64,000 nucleotides of DNA from Hippophae tibetana (GCA_037013495.1 CM072805.1:14976601-15040600); one strand, 5' to 3'. Counted from the stretch's first letter, positions 47,974 through 60,445 are shown. Program-made: numbers and translations. Notes: generated from the letters alone by a model not told the origin.

Positions 47974-48558
47974 TCAAGGTAACACATTAGTATTATGAGT
48001 TTGGATTTGAAGAGTTAATGTTTTTAATATTTGGGGATCTGTAATAGATACTATTATATTTGGAAAGTAGTTAAAGGATATAGGTCTTAAACCTAAACTT
48101 GTTTCTACTGTTCCTAATAAAGACTCCTTGAAATATGTTAATCTAGCATCTCTTAAAACTGCTAGAATCGATGAGCTTAACCCAAGACGGGTTAAAGGTC
48201 TTAATCCAATATGGACTAGGCCTATATGAACATACTTGAATTTTTTATCAAAATTTTTTTGTAATGATTCTTTTAAAAGAATTTGGATTGATTCAAAAGG
48301 TAATGAAAGTTGAAGATCACTTTCTTCAGTTTTAATGATGTAATCTGTTTTGAAAAGATTCATCATCTTTTTTTGATAAATTTGGTTTTTATTGATCTTT
48401 GGAACTTTCCAACGATCAATAGATTTTTCAAAATTTTCAATAGTAACTTTGTTACTATTAGTAATATAAGACTTCTTAGAAGAAGATGATGAAGTTTTAT
48501 GTAATAAAGGTGATGATGGTGAAAAACTTTTTTGTGACATGTTTAAGTTAAAAGACAT
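47974..48558 (-). pseudogene. Caulimovirid movement protein remnant, copy 2
   Basis: A 194-codon open stretch with a Ser-rich head and the core words RPLTRLGLSSSILAVLRDA and FKESLLGTVETSLG, the 30K movement-protein signature seen in copy 1. A following segment (47800-47860) has PRPISWDNIVYLDRWLL. It would mediate cell-to-cell spread in a live virus. It is the first coding part of the fossil on this strand. Fossil, not a host gene. Confidence 0.7.
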
Positions 48559-48610
48559 TTTAAATTTAAACTGTAAACAAATATGATTGAAACTAATGAT
48601 GAATATAATA

Positions 48611-48978
48611 ATGACCTAGTAGTATTAGGATTAAGTATATTTTGGACTTAATTTTTCAAAGCCCATAAAAACTTAATAAAAAAATTATTTTTTAAAACAC
48701 ATCTTTAAAATATTAAGACACATCTAAAAACTATTTAATTAATAATTGCATAAATTGAATCAAGTTTAAATAAATATTTTAGTTCCAAAAATAATTTTAG
48801 ACTTGATAGTTGGCCTAAAAACAAACTTACAGGTAAATATTTTATCCACGAAAATAGCCAACACTCATAATCCTTACACGTAAATTCGGTTCAATGCGTG
48901 AACCGACTTTAAATTTTAAGTCTTTCAAATTAAAGTCAGCTTTTTTTACCGAATTTAATGGCTCATTTTGTAGTAGTG
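48611..48978. mobile_element. CACTA-type right end with subterminal repeats
   Basis: Ends TTTTGTAGTAGTG at 48978, the inverted CACTACTACAAAA terminus. Repeats around CGGTTCAATGCGTGAACCGA and AAAGTC lie at about 48885-48960. The matching left end is not visible. Related repeats occur at 54305-54390. The sequence to its right enters gypsy pol directly, so the element was inserted in or next to that pol. No transposase is seen. Confidence 0.55.
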
Positions 48979-51561
48979 TATAGGCAATTTATTAAAGATT
49001 TTAAGATTCTTTTTATGCAATTTGCTACCAAAAGATATTTATTTTGATTTAATGATGAGTTCATTATCTCCATTAATACTTTGAAGGAAAAATTAGCATC
49101 TTCTCTTATAATATCGGCACCTAACTTATCTGATGCTTCTGATTATGTAATCGGAGTAGTCTTAGGCAAAGAGTGAATAAGAATTTATATGCTATGTATT
49201 ACACTAGTAAAACATTTAATTATGACTAAATGAATTCCATTAATGAGAAGGAATTCATGGCAATTATGTTCTATTTAGATAAATTTAGGTCTTACTTCAT
49301 AGGTTTTAAAGTAATTGTTAATTCTAATTATGCTACTTTAAGATATCTTCTAAGTTAACCCGTTGAAAAGCCAAGATTAATTAGGTGGGTTTTATTCTTA
49401 CAAGAATTAGACCTAGAAATCAAAGATAAGAATAGCAATGAGAACTTAGTAGTTGATCATATATCTAGTTTAATTTATAAATTCAATTCTCTTGAAGTTG
49501 AGAGTAAGGAAGAAATTGTTGAAACTTTTCCTAACGAGCAATTATTTTTAGTAGGTGCAAATCCAGAGTGTGCTGATATAGTTAACTATCTTGTTATTAG
49601 TATTTTGAGCCATAACATTTATTTTTAAGAAGAAAAAAAGTTGTTAAACTCTTACAAGAAATACTTGTGGGGTGAACCTTATCTATTCATGATTGGCCAA
49701 TATCAATTCATCTAGAGGTGTGTGCCTAAAGAATATAAACGTTTGTTAAAGTACTTGATGCTACTATAGAATCTATTGCTTTAGAATTTTATGCTAATGT
49801 TCCCAATACTGTTGATAATGTAGTGAAAGTATGGGATGTACTTGCCCTGTTTAGGCCAAATGATATCAATGCTTCTTATTATTTAGTAACTATTGAGGAG
49901 GAAGAGTATGTAATGTATTTAAGTAAAGTCTACTATGCTATAGTACTTGACACCATTACTTTAGGAGGGGTTCAATAGAGTTATGCAAGTGGGAAACATA
50001 AGATCTTTAAAGCCAAGAAATTGGATAAAGTTGCCTGCATATGGAAATACTTTATGTAGTCAAGACTGATACTCACTAGATATTGCAGCTCATAAGATAT
50101 AGAAAGGGAAATATTACTATATGCTATTACATTCAAAATGTCTATGGATGTAAGAAATATAATTCATCACAGGATCAAGTTATTTGCTAATTGTCATCGA
50201 TTGAGTTACTTTTTTCCCAGCTAATCACTATTTCATGTAAGAAAGTAGGGGCACCTAACTCAAAATGTGCAGTTATAATTCAACTTGGAGAACTATTAAT
50301 TTTACTTATTAAGATGAACTCACTTCTAGTACAAACATTGTCCAAACGAGAAGAAAATAATGACTATGAAAGATAAAATTTATAATTTTGATGAAAGAAT
50401 GACCTACATGAAAGAGTACCAGCTAACCTACAATGCCTCATAAGTATAATTTTTAAATTGAAAGCATTGTGATCAGGTGAATTATAATTATTTTATCTAT
50501 GAAACAAACCAATTACAACTTAACCATCTCGGGATGGATACAAGCCATTTAGTAACATCCGATTATCAATATTATGATTTTACCTTCACATCGTCTAAAA
50601 GATCACAACAACACAATGAATAACAATATCTAAGTGACATGGGGTACTTAGCTACAAATTGTTTATGGAGTTTTACAATTTTTGGTGTATTTTATTTTGA
50701 GAAATTTAGTTTAATTTTTTTTTGTTATATTTTTTTTTGTTTCATGTTGTTGATTTTATTATTTTTTCCTATCATGTGAATAATGTTTAGAATTGTTAAT
50801 TTTATAACTGTTTGTTGAAATCTGTAAGAAGTACACAATACTCTCGATATACATTTAAATATTTGGAATGATGGATGCACCTATAATTCCACATCAATAC
50901 TCAATTATGCTAAACAAATGGGTAGTTTTTATATTCTTTACTCTTTATCTTTAATTTAAATTTGTTACATTAGGAAAAATGTAAGTTCTTGGTTAGGGGC
51001 ATGGAAAGTTACTTCTTTATAAATTTGTGCTATTTTTAAAATTTTAAACATGTGTTTTCATTTTTTTATTTATTTTTATTTGTTTAGGAATTTTAGGTTT
51101 GATTTTAAAAATTTTCTTGCCAAATTATCATATCTTTTATTTCGTTTTAAGTAAATGATTAAGTCTTTCCATTGTTAGATTAATTGTTTAGAATATATCA
51201 TGGAGTAATGTAATAATTAGTTAATTTTTGTCGTAATTTGTATTTCATGATAAAATTTTGAAATGATGATGAACCCAAAATTGGTGTTTAGGAATCAAAT
51301 AGGATAAACTACCTTATGATAATATTTTGTGTCATTATCTTCTCATTCAAAGTGATAATATTTTTTCTACTCTTTTCAACACTCTTCTTATCAATTTTAA
51401 ATATCTAGATGATCTCCATAGGTTTTGGATTAAATGCTTGGAACTTTACATTTGATAAAGTATCATATATTTATTTTGATTACTTAAATTGAATGAGAAA
51501 TTGAAAGTATATGCACTCTTTCATTCATGCATGACTTCTAAAAAATGAGATACATATCAGA
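48979..51561 (+). mobile_element. Gypsy pol end plus PF20167 region and tail (copy 2 of the family)
   Basis: About 48980-49690: end of reverse transcriptase, RNase H and the entry of integrase ('YRQFIKDF', 'EKEFMAIMFYLDKFRSYFIG', 'NLVVDHISS'). 49700-50640: PF20167-like region. 50640-51561: T-rich tail homologous to 28100-28859 and to the minus strand of 55300-56220. Unlike the copies at 5165 and 56225, this one has pol text before the PF20167 region. It ends at a family-A LTR on the opposite strand (51562). Heavily decayed. Confidence 0.6.
49700..50640 (+). pseudogene. PF20167-like remnant, copy 2
   Basis: In-order landmarks include ALEFYANVPNTVDNV near 49780-49825, 'RPNDINASYYLVTIEEEEY' near 49855-49910, 'HKIFKAKKLDKVACIWKYF' near 49998-50055 and 'IIHHRIKLFANCHRLSYFF' near 50158-50215. 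They match the 'EFYAN...VRG..V......INAYF' and 'LL.YAI.....I.VG.IIHH.I' pattern of this plant-specific family. It is the best preserved of the three copies for this signature. Role unknown. Decayed. Confidence 0.6.
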
Positions 51562-53296
51562 TCATGTTGTACAAATTTGTTGCATTAAAATTTTGTATGA
51601 TTTGTACATGGAAAATGAAAAGTATACTTCCAAGGTTAGTTTAAAGAGAAATCATGTGGTTTTTAAATTAATTAACAATTTTTTAAAAAATGAAAAATAA
51701 AGCCAAAACATCCTATCACAATTGTTTTGGTTTGAAAATATAAACTAATGACATAAAAATAAAGATAGGTCTAATAAAAATTTATCACACACCAAAAATA
51801 TTTATGGGATATATTAGCTAGTTAATTATGCTTTGTGGATATAAAGTACATTATTAAAAATATGAATTAGGATTATTGATTCACACACATATATATAAAT
51901 AGAAAATTAATTAGGTATTCTATTTGTTATTAATAAGAATCACTTACCACATTTGGTCGGGTCTAACAGTTAATTTTAATTTAATTATGCTTCTTTTCTA
52001 AGAGATCAATGAACCATTCAATTTTCTCCTTCAACCAAGTCTCACAATTTAAACTCACAACAAGGTATCTAAGTTAGGTTAATGATTTAAGTATTTGAAA
52101 ACCAACTTTTAGATTTTTAAACTACAATTAATCATATATCATTAATATATCTTTCAATAATAATTCTTACAAAAATCCTTGAAATAGAGAATGTCTCTAA
52201 CTAGATTTAGATTGTAATTATAAAGTATCCATATCAAAGTAAGAATCCTAAATCTAATTCTCTTGTTTATTATATAAAATACTTGGTCAATATAGTTATA
52301 TTTTTCATTTACAAACTTCGTTTTATTCTTGATAAAGAAATAAAACACAATTCAATTTATAAAAATGTTTAAACTACTTTAATATGTTTACTATTGTAAA
52401 CATATTGCTAATATCCAATATTATTTATAGCCATACATGTCTATTTTAATAAATGATCAATAAATTAAAAATATAGCATGTAAAACAACATAGAGAGAAT
52501 CTGAAAAGAATACATTTTAATATACCTCAACACATTCATAGAATTTTTTTGTTCTGGAAAACCTTCAAATAGAATTGCAAAACTTCTTATTGAATTGAAA
52601 CTAAAACTATTACATAAACTAAAATATGTTCAGCTCTCAATTGAGAGAAGAACTTTAAAGTAAGAAAAGAAAAGATAATAAAGCATTAAAAGATTAAGAA
52701 ACTAGCTTTAAAATGAAATTGTAGGATATGGATTACAATAGAAATAGGGTCTGATTTATAGGTGGAGGATAGGAGGAAAATATGGATTATTTAGACTAGC
52801 ACCACGACATAAATATGTTTCAAATCATGGCATACATATGCTATACATGGTTTTGACTCGATCCATTTGATTCACACCGTGGCATATAATATTTTGATTC
52901 CATAGATCGTAAAGAATTTGGGATGCATTGATGTCAATCCTTTTCCCTCGCTCTGAGACACACATATTTTTCACACCTTGCATGCACTATTCTGATCAAT
53001 TTTGAACCCATATTTTCTTGTATTTCTTTTTATTTTTTTGGAAAATATGTAATGTCTTACATATGTTATCTTTTAAGCTTTAAAATTGTGATGGAGTGCT
53101 TTCAAATATATTCTTCAAATGTTTGATCAATTTAATCTTTTATCGAGCTAGAATAATTGAAAAAAATAAAGCATACTCGTGATTCCAAAAAGAATGATTT
53201 GTTCAAAATGATAGTAAAACTAAGAAAATACAAATATATTCAATCATTAAACATGCATAAAATCGTGATATATTGATTGCTTTTGAGAACTTATCA
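51562..53296 (-). repeat. 3' LTR of the family-A element
   Basis: The minus strand starts TGATAAGTTCTCAAAAGC at 53296, after a purine-rich tract (minus strand of 53297-53307, GTTAGGGGTTG). It aligns with 58667-60445. Confidence 0.65.
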
Positions 53297-54299
53297 CAAC
53301 CCCTAACCAACTTCTTGTTAGTCTATTACCAAGAATCGTGAAAGCTTAAAAACCAAAAATAAATAAAATTAAACTATCCAAAATCATTTCCGTATATAGT
53401 TACCATTGTGTTTAGCACATGCAAAAAGCCTTTAAACTCATAGGTTACTCTAGTGCATGAGTTTAATTTTGTTGAGGATTGTCAGATATGATACTCACGA
53501 CCATCAAATTTAAAATGCAAAAATTTAAAAAATAAATAACAAAAACAAATAAACATCACATAAGCACATAAAAATATTAAATCAAAGTAAGAAGAATAAC
53601 AAAATTTTATGCTTATAAACCTTTTCTAAGATTACAAGTAAAATTCATAGAATAAGTTATTTTAATATTCAAAACTTTATTGATATATTATAGTAATTAG
53701 ATAAAAAATCACTTTCATATTCACATAAAAAATGTATCAATATTAAATTTACCTGATCTAAATGTAAGGAATCTAAGTTTACTTCAACACTAATCTTATA
53801 AGCTCTCAATAACACTAATCCTATTTGTTCAAGCACTAATTCAAAGTTGTATTCAAATAAGTTTATGTATAGAAATGAACTAATAGGTTCACATATGTTT
53901 AAAGAATAAAAGGCTCAAAGTAATGCATCAATATTGATCTCATGAAATGAACTAAATGAAACGATTTTATAAAGAAATCAAATATTATTTTCATACATCA
54001 ATCAAATTCATCAAACAAAAATCTCAAGCAATATGCTTTTAGGAGATGAAGAAAATGCAAATGAAGTCTTGGGGAATTATTTTCTATATATTTCTTTTGT
54101 ATTTAACCATTTATCACACGTTTTTACGGTATATCTCGGTCATAGTATTTCATTTACACTATTCATTTTTCTTTTTTTCTTTACTCACTTTTTTAGAGGT
54201 ATTATTTTTTTTAGAGAAAAGACCCATGTACAGATTGTACATTTATTGTACGATAAAGTGGGTGGCTTATTTGTGGCTTTTCTTTTCATTACTTTAGCA
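53297..54299 (-). other. Family-A non-coding tail, no gene seen
   Basis: The minus strand of 53297-53560 matches 2560-2799 and 61250-61485. Beyond about 53900 the homology fades. A hydrophobic frame at 54033-54308 has no recognisable motif and is not called a gene. Confidence 0.45.
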
Positions 54300-55280
54300 C
54301 TATGCTAAAACCGAGCTTTAAAGTCAGTTCACACGTTGAATTAACTTTAAATGTAAAGTCGGTTCAACACGTGTAGGGACTTTAAATTCTGTATATATTT
54401 CTTTTACACATTTTACTTATTTTCTACTCTACTCAAAACCTGTATTCGATCACATAATAGCATAAAACAACCAAAATGTGTTTAACCAACCTTAAATCAA
54501 AATCATAAATAACATATAATATACAAAAAATTAATACAAAACCTACATAATACACAAATTTATACACATAAATAATAACACATAATATACAAAAAATAAA
54601 GAAATATGAATAATAATTGTGTAGGATTAATTGAAATACTTACAAGAGTAAATGAAGTGACAAAATGAAGGAAATGAAGAAAACAAAGGGGTTTTGTAAG
54701 TGAGAAAATGGGTACATTTGAGTATTTCGCTTTAGAAAATAAGGGATCTAGAAGATAAATTGGAGAGGAAGAAAACCTACTAAATGGTGATGGAATTGGT
54801 GGTCGTAGGTGGCTAGAAAATGAGAAAGAGTAGAGGATGAGTGTCGATCGATTTTGGATTTTTGAGTGTTTATAGTGCTAGAATGTTCTGTCTAATGGAT
54901 AAGAAAGAAGCGAAAAGGAAAATATCCATGTGTGTAGCGTCGGTTGATGTGCTAAACCGATGCTACATGTAGGATGTATCATCAGTTATACGTGTCAACC
55001 GATACTACACAAATTGACACTACGCCCTACATGTAGCGTCGATCCTGCATGTAGCGTTGATTCTATGTGTCAATCGACGCTATTCATGTGTGAGGCATAA
55101 GTTGAAACATAGAACTGACGATATGTCCTTCGTGTAGCGTTGGTTTAACACGTCAACCAATACTACAATCTATGTGTTTAAAGTTAGTTTTTCAACAATC
55201 AACTTTAAATTCATTATAAGTCAGTTTTCCCCAAAAATCACTTTAAATTTCAAATTAAATGCCACCTTTTATAGTTACCT
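54300..55280. mobile_element. Block of palindromic GTAGCGTCGG repeats, CACTA-like subterminal style
   Basis: 54305-54390 has AAAGTC..GGTTCA repeats related to those at 48885-48960. From about 54935 to 55165 units such as TGTAGCGTCGGTTGATGTG and inverted AACCGATGCTACATGTAG alternate. 55180-55250 returns to AAAGT..GTTTT repeats. Such alternating repeats are typical beneath CACTA termini, but no CACTA end is visible here. The middle (54400-54930) is AT-rich without a gene. Confidence 0.45.
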
Positions 55281-56224
55281 ATAGGTAACCCCATATATGT
55301 CTCTTTTTAAGAAGTCATGGATGAACAAAGAAAAGAGTTTATACTTTCAATTTATGCTTAACTTATTCAATTTATGATTTAAAAATAAATATATGATACT
55401 TTATTAGATGTGAACATCCTAACATTATAGGGAAAGACCTATAAAGATCATCTAGGAATTGAAAATTGATAATAAGAATGTTTAAAAAAGTATAATAATA
55501 TCATCACTTATAATGGGAAGATAATGGCTCAAACTATGTTTTCACATGGTTGTCTTCACTATTTGATTTCTAAACATTGATTTTGTGTTTATTGCAATTT
55601 CATTCTTTTATCATTAAATACTAATTATGTAAAAACTAACTAATCATCACATTACTCCATGAAATGTTTTCAAAATTAATATAACAATGCAAATACTTAA
55701 TCATTTTCTTAAAACTAACTTAAAAGACAAGATAAGAAAAATTTTAAAATGAACCAAAAATCCCTAATTCAATAAAAATAAATAAAAACACATGAATTGT
55801 AAATAAAAACAAGTAAAAATGTAATCAAAATAAAAATGTGAACCTAAAAACTTCAATTTAGCATAACTTTATAGTGTAGCCTTTTCTACTCCCAAATATA
55901 ACTTAAATTGCCCTCAATGTAACAATTATAAATCAAAGACAAAGAATAAATAAGTAAAAAAGTTAACTATTTGTTAAATATGTCCAAGAGTTGGTATGAA
56001 ATTATAGGTGTATCCATTAATCCAAACATAAAAATATTATATAAAAATAATACTATGTACTTCTCACAAATTTCATCAAGCAATTATATAATTAATAATT
56101 CTAAATAATTTTAACAAAAATATGAAAAATATAATTAACATAAAAAAACAAATATAAGATCCAAAAATAATAAAAGCTAAATTTCTTAAAAAAGATTAAT
56201 AAAATTTGGGATCCAATTTGGAGC

Positions 56225-57150
56225 TCCTCCTATATGTTATCTAGGCCTTGTTCTTTAGGTTATTGTTATGATCATTCTGGAAGTATAAAGATGAAAGCAT
56301 AATGAGGATACTCATGTGTTTATAAGTGAGTTATATCCACCCCGAGATGACTTAATTACAATCAGGTCGTTTCATACATTATTTGATTATGTTTTACCTC
56401 ATCACAGTGCTATTGATTAAGGAATACAACTTGTTGGACAAAACAGGCTTGCTGGTATTCTTCCATATAGCTCATTCTTTCACTAAAATTATGAAAATGG
56501 TCTTTTATAGACATTCTTGAGAGAGGAAAGGCTCGTCTTTCTCTTGGAACAATATTCATACTAGAGGTGAGCTCATCAAAATATGTCATGTTCAATAATT
56601 CACGAGGTTGTATAACAACTTCATCTTTTCTAATGCGATACCCCTACTTTCTTACAGAAAGTAGTTATTAGTTGGGGCAAAGAAATCCAAATTATGGCTA
56701 TTTGCAAATAATTTTATTCTTTGGTGAATTATAGTTCCTACATATATAGGCATCTTAGATGCAATTACAAACAATAAAATAGGCCTATCTCTATCAATAG
56801 CCCTACATATAGTAAAATACCACATTCTCTGTTATTCCCTAAATAAAAGTGAGTATTTTTATCATTAGGCCTATAAAGAACTAGTCCATTTTTAACTAAA
56901 ACTTGATTATCAACAACCAAAAAAATTTGTATAAAATTTTTGAGCAAGAGATTAAATAGTAGCATTTGGTTCATATACAAACTTTTTCCATCCAAGGCTT
57001 GCTATGACATCTGTAATTTCCTCTGGTCCATCATTAAATTCTAGCCCCTCTACTGTATAAATGCTTTATTAACTTCTACTGCTTTTTCACCTCATTTCCT
57101 TTCCTACTTCCTTTTGGTCTAATTCTCAAACTTAAAACAATCTAAAATTC
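56225..57150 (-). pseudogene. PF20167-like remnant, copy 3
   Basis: Minus-strand landmarks: 'GWKKFVYEP' near 56975-57000, 'LLKNFIQIFLVVDNQVLVKN' near 56885-56945, 'RPNDKNTHFYLGNNRE' near 56820-56875, then MTYFDELTSSMNIVPRERR, 'MSIKDHFHNFSERMSYMEEY' and QQVVFLNQ (56410-56595). It aligns with 6930-7660 and 49780-50460. Decayed; role unknown. Confidence 0.55.
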
Positions 57151-57960
57151 ATGATTTCACAAAAATTTCAAACAACAACATAGAATTATTCCAATATTTT
57201 TCCTGACCCCTCTTTTTCCTAATTATGGTTTTGAAACACTTAAAATTTATAAATATTCCAAAAAATTTAGAGAATTTTATTTAAATTATAAAATTATAAT
57301 TTTTTTTGAAAACTTACTTTTGTTGTTGTGGATTGATGGATTGAAGAATAATGAATAACACACATCTTTGATGAAGAGGATTCTTGATTTTGTTTGAGAT
57401 TTTTGCAAATTTCTTTGTGGAATAGGTGGGAAATTGTTTAGGGAAGTGATTTTTGTTAAAGGTTTTGAAGAATTATTGAAGAAATTAGGAATTTTTGTGG
57501 GTTTTGTGGTGTTTGGGGAAGATAAATTAAGGTTTGTGTGGAAAAGTGAGAAAATAGGAGAAAAATGAGTGTTTTTGCATGGGGAGAAATATTTCCACCC
57601 AGAAAAATGTACGTGAGTCACGATCCATGATCAATCATGTCACAACATGAACCTTTAATATTTTGATCATTTGAAATTTTAATACCCCATGGCATGGAGC
57701 AAATGAATGCATTTTTCTCACTTGTTTATTGGTTAAACCCCTTATATATATAATTAAATAAAAATATAAACTTAATAACTACACATAAATTAAAATAACC
57801 ACATAAAATATGAAAATAATAACGTATAAAAATAATTATGTACAAAATTAAAATAATTGTAAATAAATAATAAATAATAATGGGTTACCTCTCTTCCAAA
57901 AATATTTTTTCTTCTTTAGTGAGACATTGCTTGGAAGTTTCATTTTTTTTATAAATTCAA
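57151..57960 (-). other. Leader with Ser/Thr/Pro-rich open frame, copy 2
   Basis: Minus-strand counterpart of 5961-6789. A frame open at 57286-57621 (111 codons) shares its composition and several words with the frame at 6342-6620. The rest is AT-rich. Confidence 0.35.
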
Positions 57961-58639
57961 TATCCCCAAGTTATTGAGTTCTTTTTGTTTTCTAATCTTG
58001 TTGCTATTCCTTGCCTTTCTTCTACAAGTGTTCAATTAACTACTCTACTTGTACCCTAATCTTCTTAATGGAAATTTCCACAGAGTCCAACCATGGATTA
58101 GTTCGTGATTAGTTGTCTCTGCTAACTTGAATGAATGAATTTAAGTTTTTTTTCATATTTGGCTTGTTGGGAGGATTCTTTGGCATTTGTTGGTGGAATT
58201 GCTAGCTTGGTGGGTTTCAGCTTTGGGAAAATGGAGGGTCGTTCTTCCTCCAAAAGAAATCGGGATGATTCTTCCAACCAAAATTGTAGGTATTAGCATT
58301 GGGTTCATACCTTGGTCTTAGTTTGTACTCTTCCAGTACATTGACCTAGTTAGGTCCAACATTAGCGTCTACTTTATAGCATCATGTCCTAAAGTACTAC
58401 ACACACCACATTGTTCTTTGTTTATTACGGCATGTGTTGTAAGATGCACAACTTTCTTGGTTTGTTAAGCAAGCTACATTTGAACTTCAGTATCAAAGTC
58501 TATTTCAAGGAATTTAGCTCTTTTCACTATGGAGCTCTTATGTTAGGAATTATTACCCAACATCTCAAAGAAATTTTAAATCGCTAAATGGTGCAAAAAA
58601 TTGATGCACAAAATTTAGTGAGTGTTTGATGCTATTACG
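57961..58639 (-). pseudogene. Gypsy gag end remnant (family A)
   Basis: The minus strand shows zinc-knuckle-like text (about 58380-58440), then a segment reading roughly 'RYEPNANTYNFGWKNHP' (about 58260-58320) and a Pro/Gln/Asn-rich end. It aligns with 5400-5960. Only the end part of gag is visible between the primer site and here. Confidence 0.55.
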
Positions 58640-58666
58640 AGTTTCCTAACAATGGTGCTAAAAACT
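58640..58666 (-). other. Primer-binding site, tRNA-Asp type (family A)
   Basis: The minus strand reads AGTTTTTAGCACCATTGTTA after the LTR end at 58667; decayed but in the expected place. Confidence 0.55.
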
Positions 58667-60445
58667 TCATGCACAAAATTGTTGCATGAGTTATACAATA
58701 GTTTACAAGTACACAAATCAATTATAGAAAATAATAAGTATACTTCCAAGATCGGTCTAAAGAGGAATCATATGGTTTTTAAATTATTCAAAAAATTATT
58801 TAATAATAAAATTAAATAACCTAAACTTCCTATCATGATTTTTTTTTGAGTTTCTACACTAATGATATAAAAATAATGATAGGTTCAATAAAATTTTAGG
58901 CAATTAAACACTTATCATGTAAGGGAGAATTTATGGGATACATTAGATAATTCTTTATGCTCGCTAAATATTAAGTAGGTTATTAAAAATATGAATTAAG
59001 ATTATTGATCCTCTCTTATATATACAAATAAAATAATAATTAGGTCTTCCATTTGTTATAAATTAAAGTCATATACCGCTTTAGGTCGGATATAGTGGTT
59101 AATTTTAATTAAATTATATTTGTTTTCTAAGAGATCAATGAACCAATAAATTGTTGCCTTCAATCGGGTCTAACAATTTAAACTCACTTCAAGGTGTCTA
59201 AGTTAGATTTATGATTTAAGTATCATAAAATTAACTTTTCAAACTACTATGAAGGATATGTTGTTAAATATCTTTCAGTATTAATTCTTACAAAAATCCT
59301 TGAAATAGAACATGCCACCAAATAGTTTTAGATTATAATTATATAATATCAACGAGTATTACTCTAAATTAGAGTTAGATATTTAAATCCTAAAATCTAA
59401 CTCTGTTATTTATTATGAAAAATACTTGGTTAATATTCTTATATTTTTCATTTATAAATTTTGTTTTATTCTTGATGAAGAAATAAAATTTAATTCATTT
59501 TATAAAAATGTTTAGTCTACTTTAATATTTCAAAAGTGTGACAATATTAATAATATCCCATATTATTTATAGCCAAACATGTACATTTTAATAAATTATC
59601 AATAAATTAAAGATATAGTACATAAAAAACATATAGAGATAATCTGAAAAGAATATATTTAAATATACCTACACATATTCTTAGAATTGTTCCTATTCTA
59701 GAAAACCTTCAAACATAATTTCCACACTACTTATTGAATTGAAACTAAAACTATTACAAAAATTAAACTATGTTCAACTCTTAATTGAGAGAAGAACTTT
59801 TAAACTAAGAAAAGAAAAGCTAATAAAGCTTTAAAAGACGAAGAAATCAGCTTAAGAATGAAGTTTTGGGTTATGGATTACAATCAAAATATGGTTTGAT
59901 CTATAGGTGCAGCAAAGGAGAGAAATATGGATAATTTAGAATGGCACCACGACATACAAATGCTTCACGTTGTGGCATACACAGGTTGTACATAATTTTG
60001 GCTTGATCCATTCCATTAATGTCGTGGCATACAATATTTTCATGATATAGCTTGCATAGAATCAGGGATGTATTTATGTCAATCATTTTGCCTTATGTCA
60101 CAACACATGTATTTTTCCCACCACTGCATGCACTGTTCTCATCAATTTTGAACCCACATCTTCTTGTATCTCTTTTTATTGTTTGGAAAATATGTAATGT
60201 CTTACATATGTTATCTTTTATGCTTTAAAAATTGTGATTGGGTGCTTTCAGATATATTCTTCAATTGTTTGATCAATTTAACATTTTTTCAAGATAAAAT
60301 AACTAAAAACATAGCAAAACATACCCTTGATTCTAAAAAAGATAGATTTGTTTAAAATTATAGTCAAACTAAGTGAATGCAAATCTATTTAATCATTAAA
60401 AATGCATAAAATCGTGATATATTTAGTTCTTTTGAGCATTCATCA
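58667..60445 (-). repeat. 5' LTR of the family-A element
   Basis: 1,779 bp. The minus strand starts TGATGAATGCTCAAAAGAAC at 60445 and ends GTGCATGA at 58667. Homologous to 51562-53296, 12488-14380, 61486-62520 and 62941-64000. Confidence 0.7.

Larger units (their letters stand above)
43756..48610 (-). mobile_element. Endogenous caulimovirid fossil, copy 2 (movement protein to start of reverse transcriptase)
   Basis: Minus-strand order: leader (about 48610-48560), movement protein (48560-47800), middle region (47860-47140), acidic Pro-rich stretch (46980-46400), coat protein (46130-45190), zinc knuckle (about 45120-45075), acidic segment (45069-44600), aspartic protease (44600-44034), entry of reverse transcriptase (43909-43756). 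It extends further into the polymerase than copy 1. It is about nine-tenths similar to copy 1 in the blocks I compared by eye, so the two derive from the same virus lineage. Broken in many places, though several frames of 100-190 codons remain open; old. Confidence 0.8.
51562..60445 (-). mobile_element. Family-A element with two LTRs, gag and PF20167 region but no recognisable pol
   Basis: Minus-strand order: 5' LTR (60445-58667, 1,779 bp), tRNA-Asp-type primer site (58666-58640), end part of gag (about 58600-57960), AT-rich leader, PF20167-like region (about 57150-56225), T-rich tail (56224-55300), CACTA-like repeat block (about 54300-55280), family-A tail (about 54000-53297), 3' LTR (53296-51562, 1,735 bp). 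About 8.9 kb. No reverse transcriptase or integrase words were found. Flanking pentamers do not match, so no target duplication is claimed. Broken many times; LTRs are diverged, so old. Confidence 0.6.

Noticed and set aside
54033-54308. 91-codon hydrophobic frame
   Set aside because: No recognisable motif, T-rich composition, and it sits within a retroelement tail.
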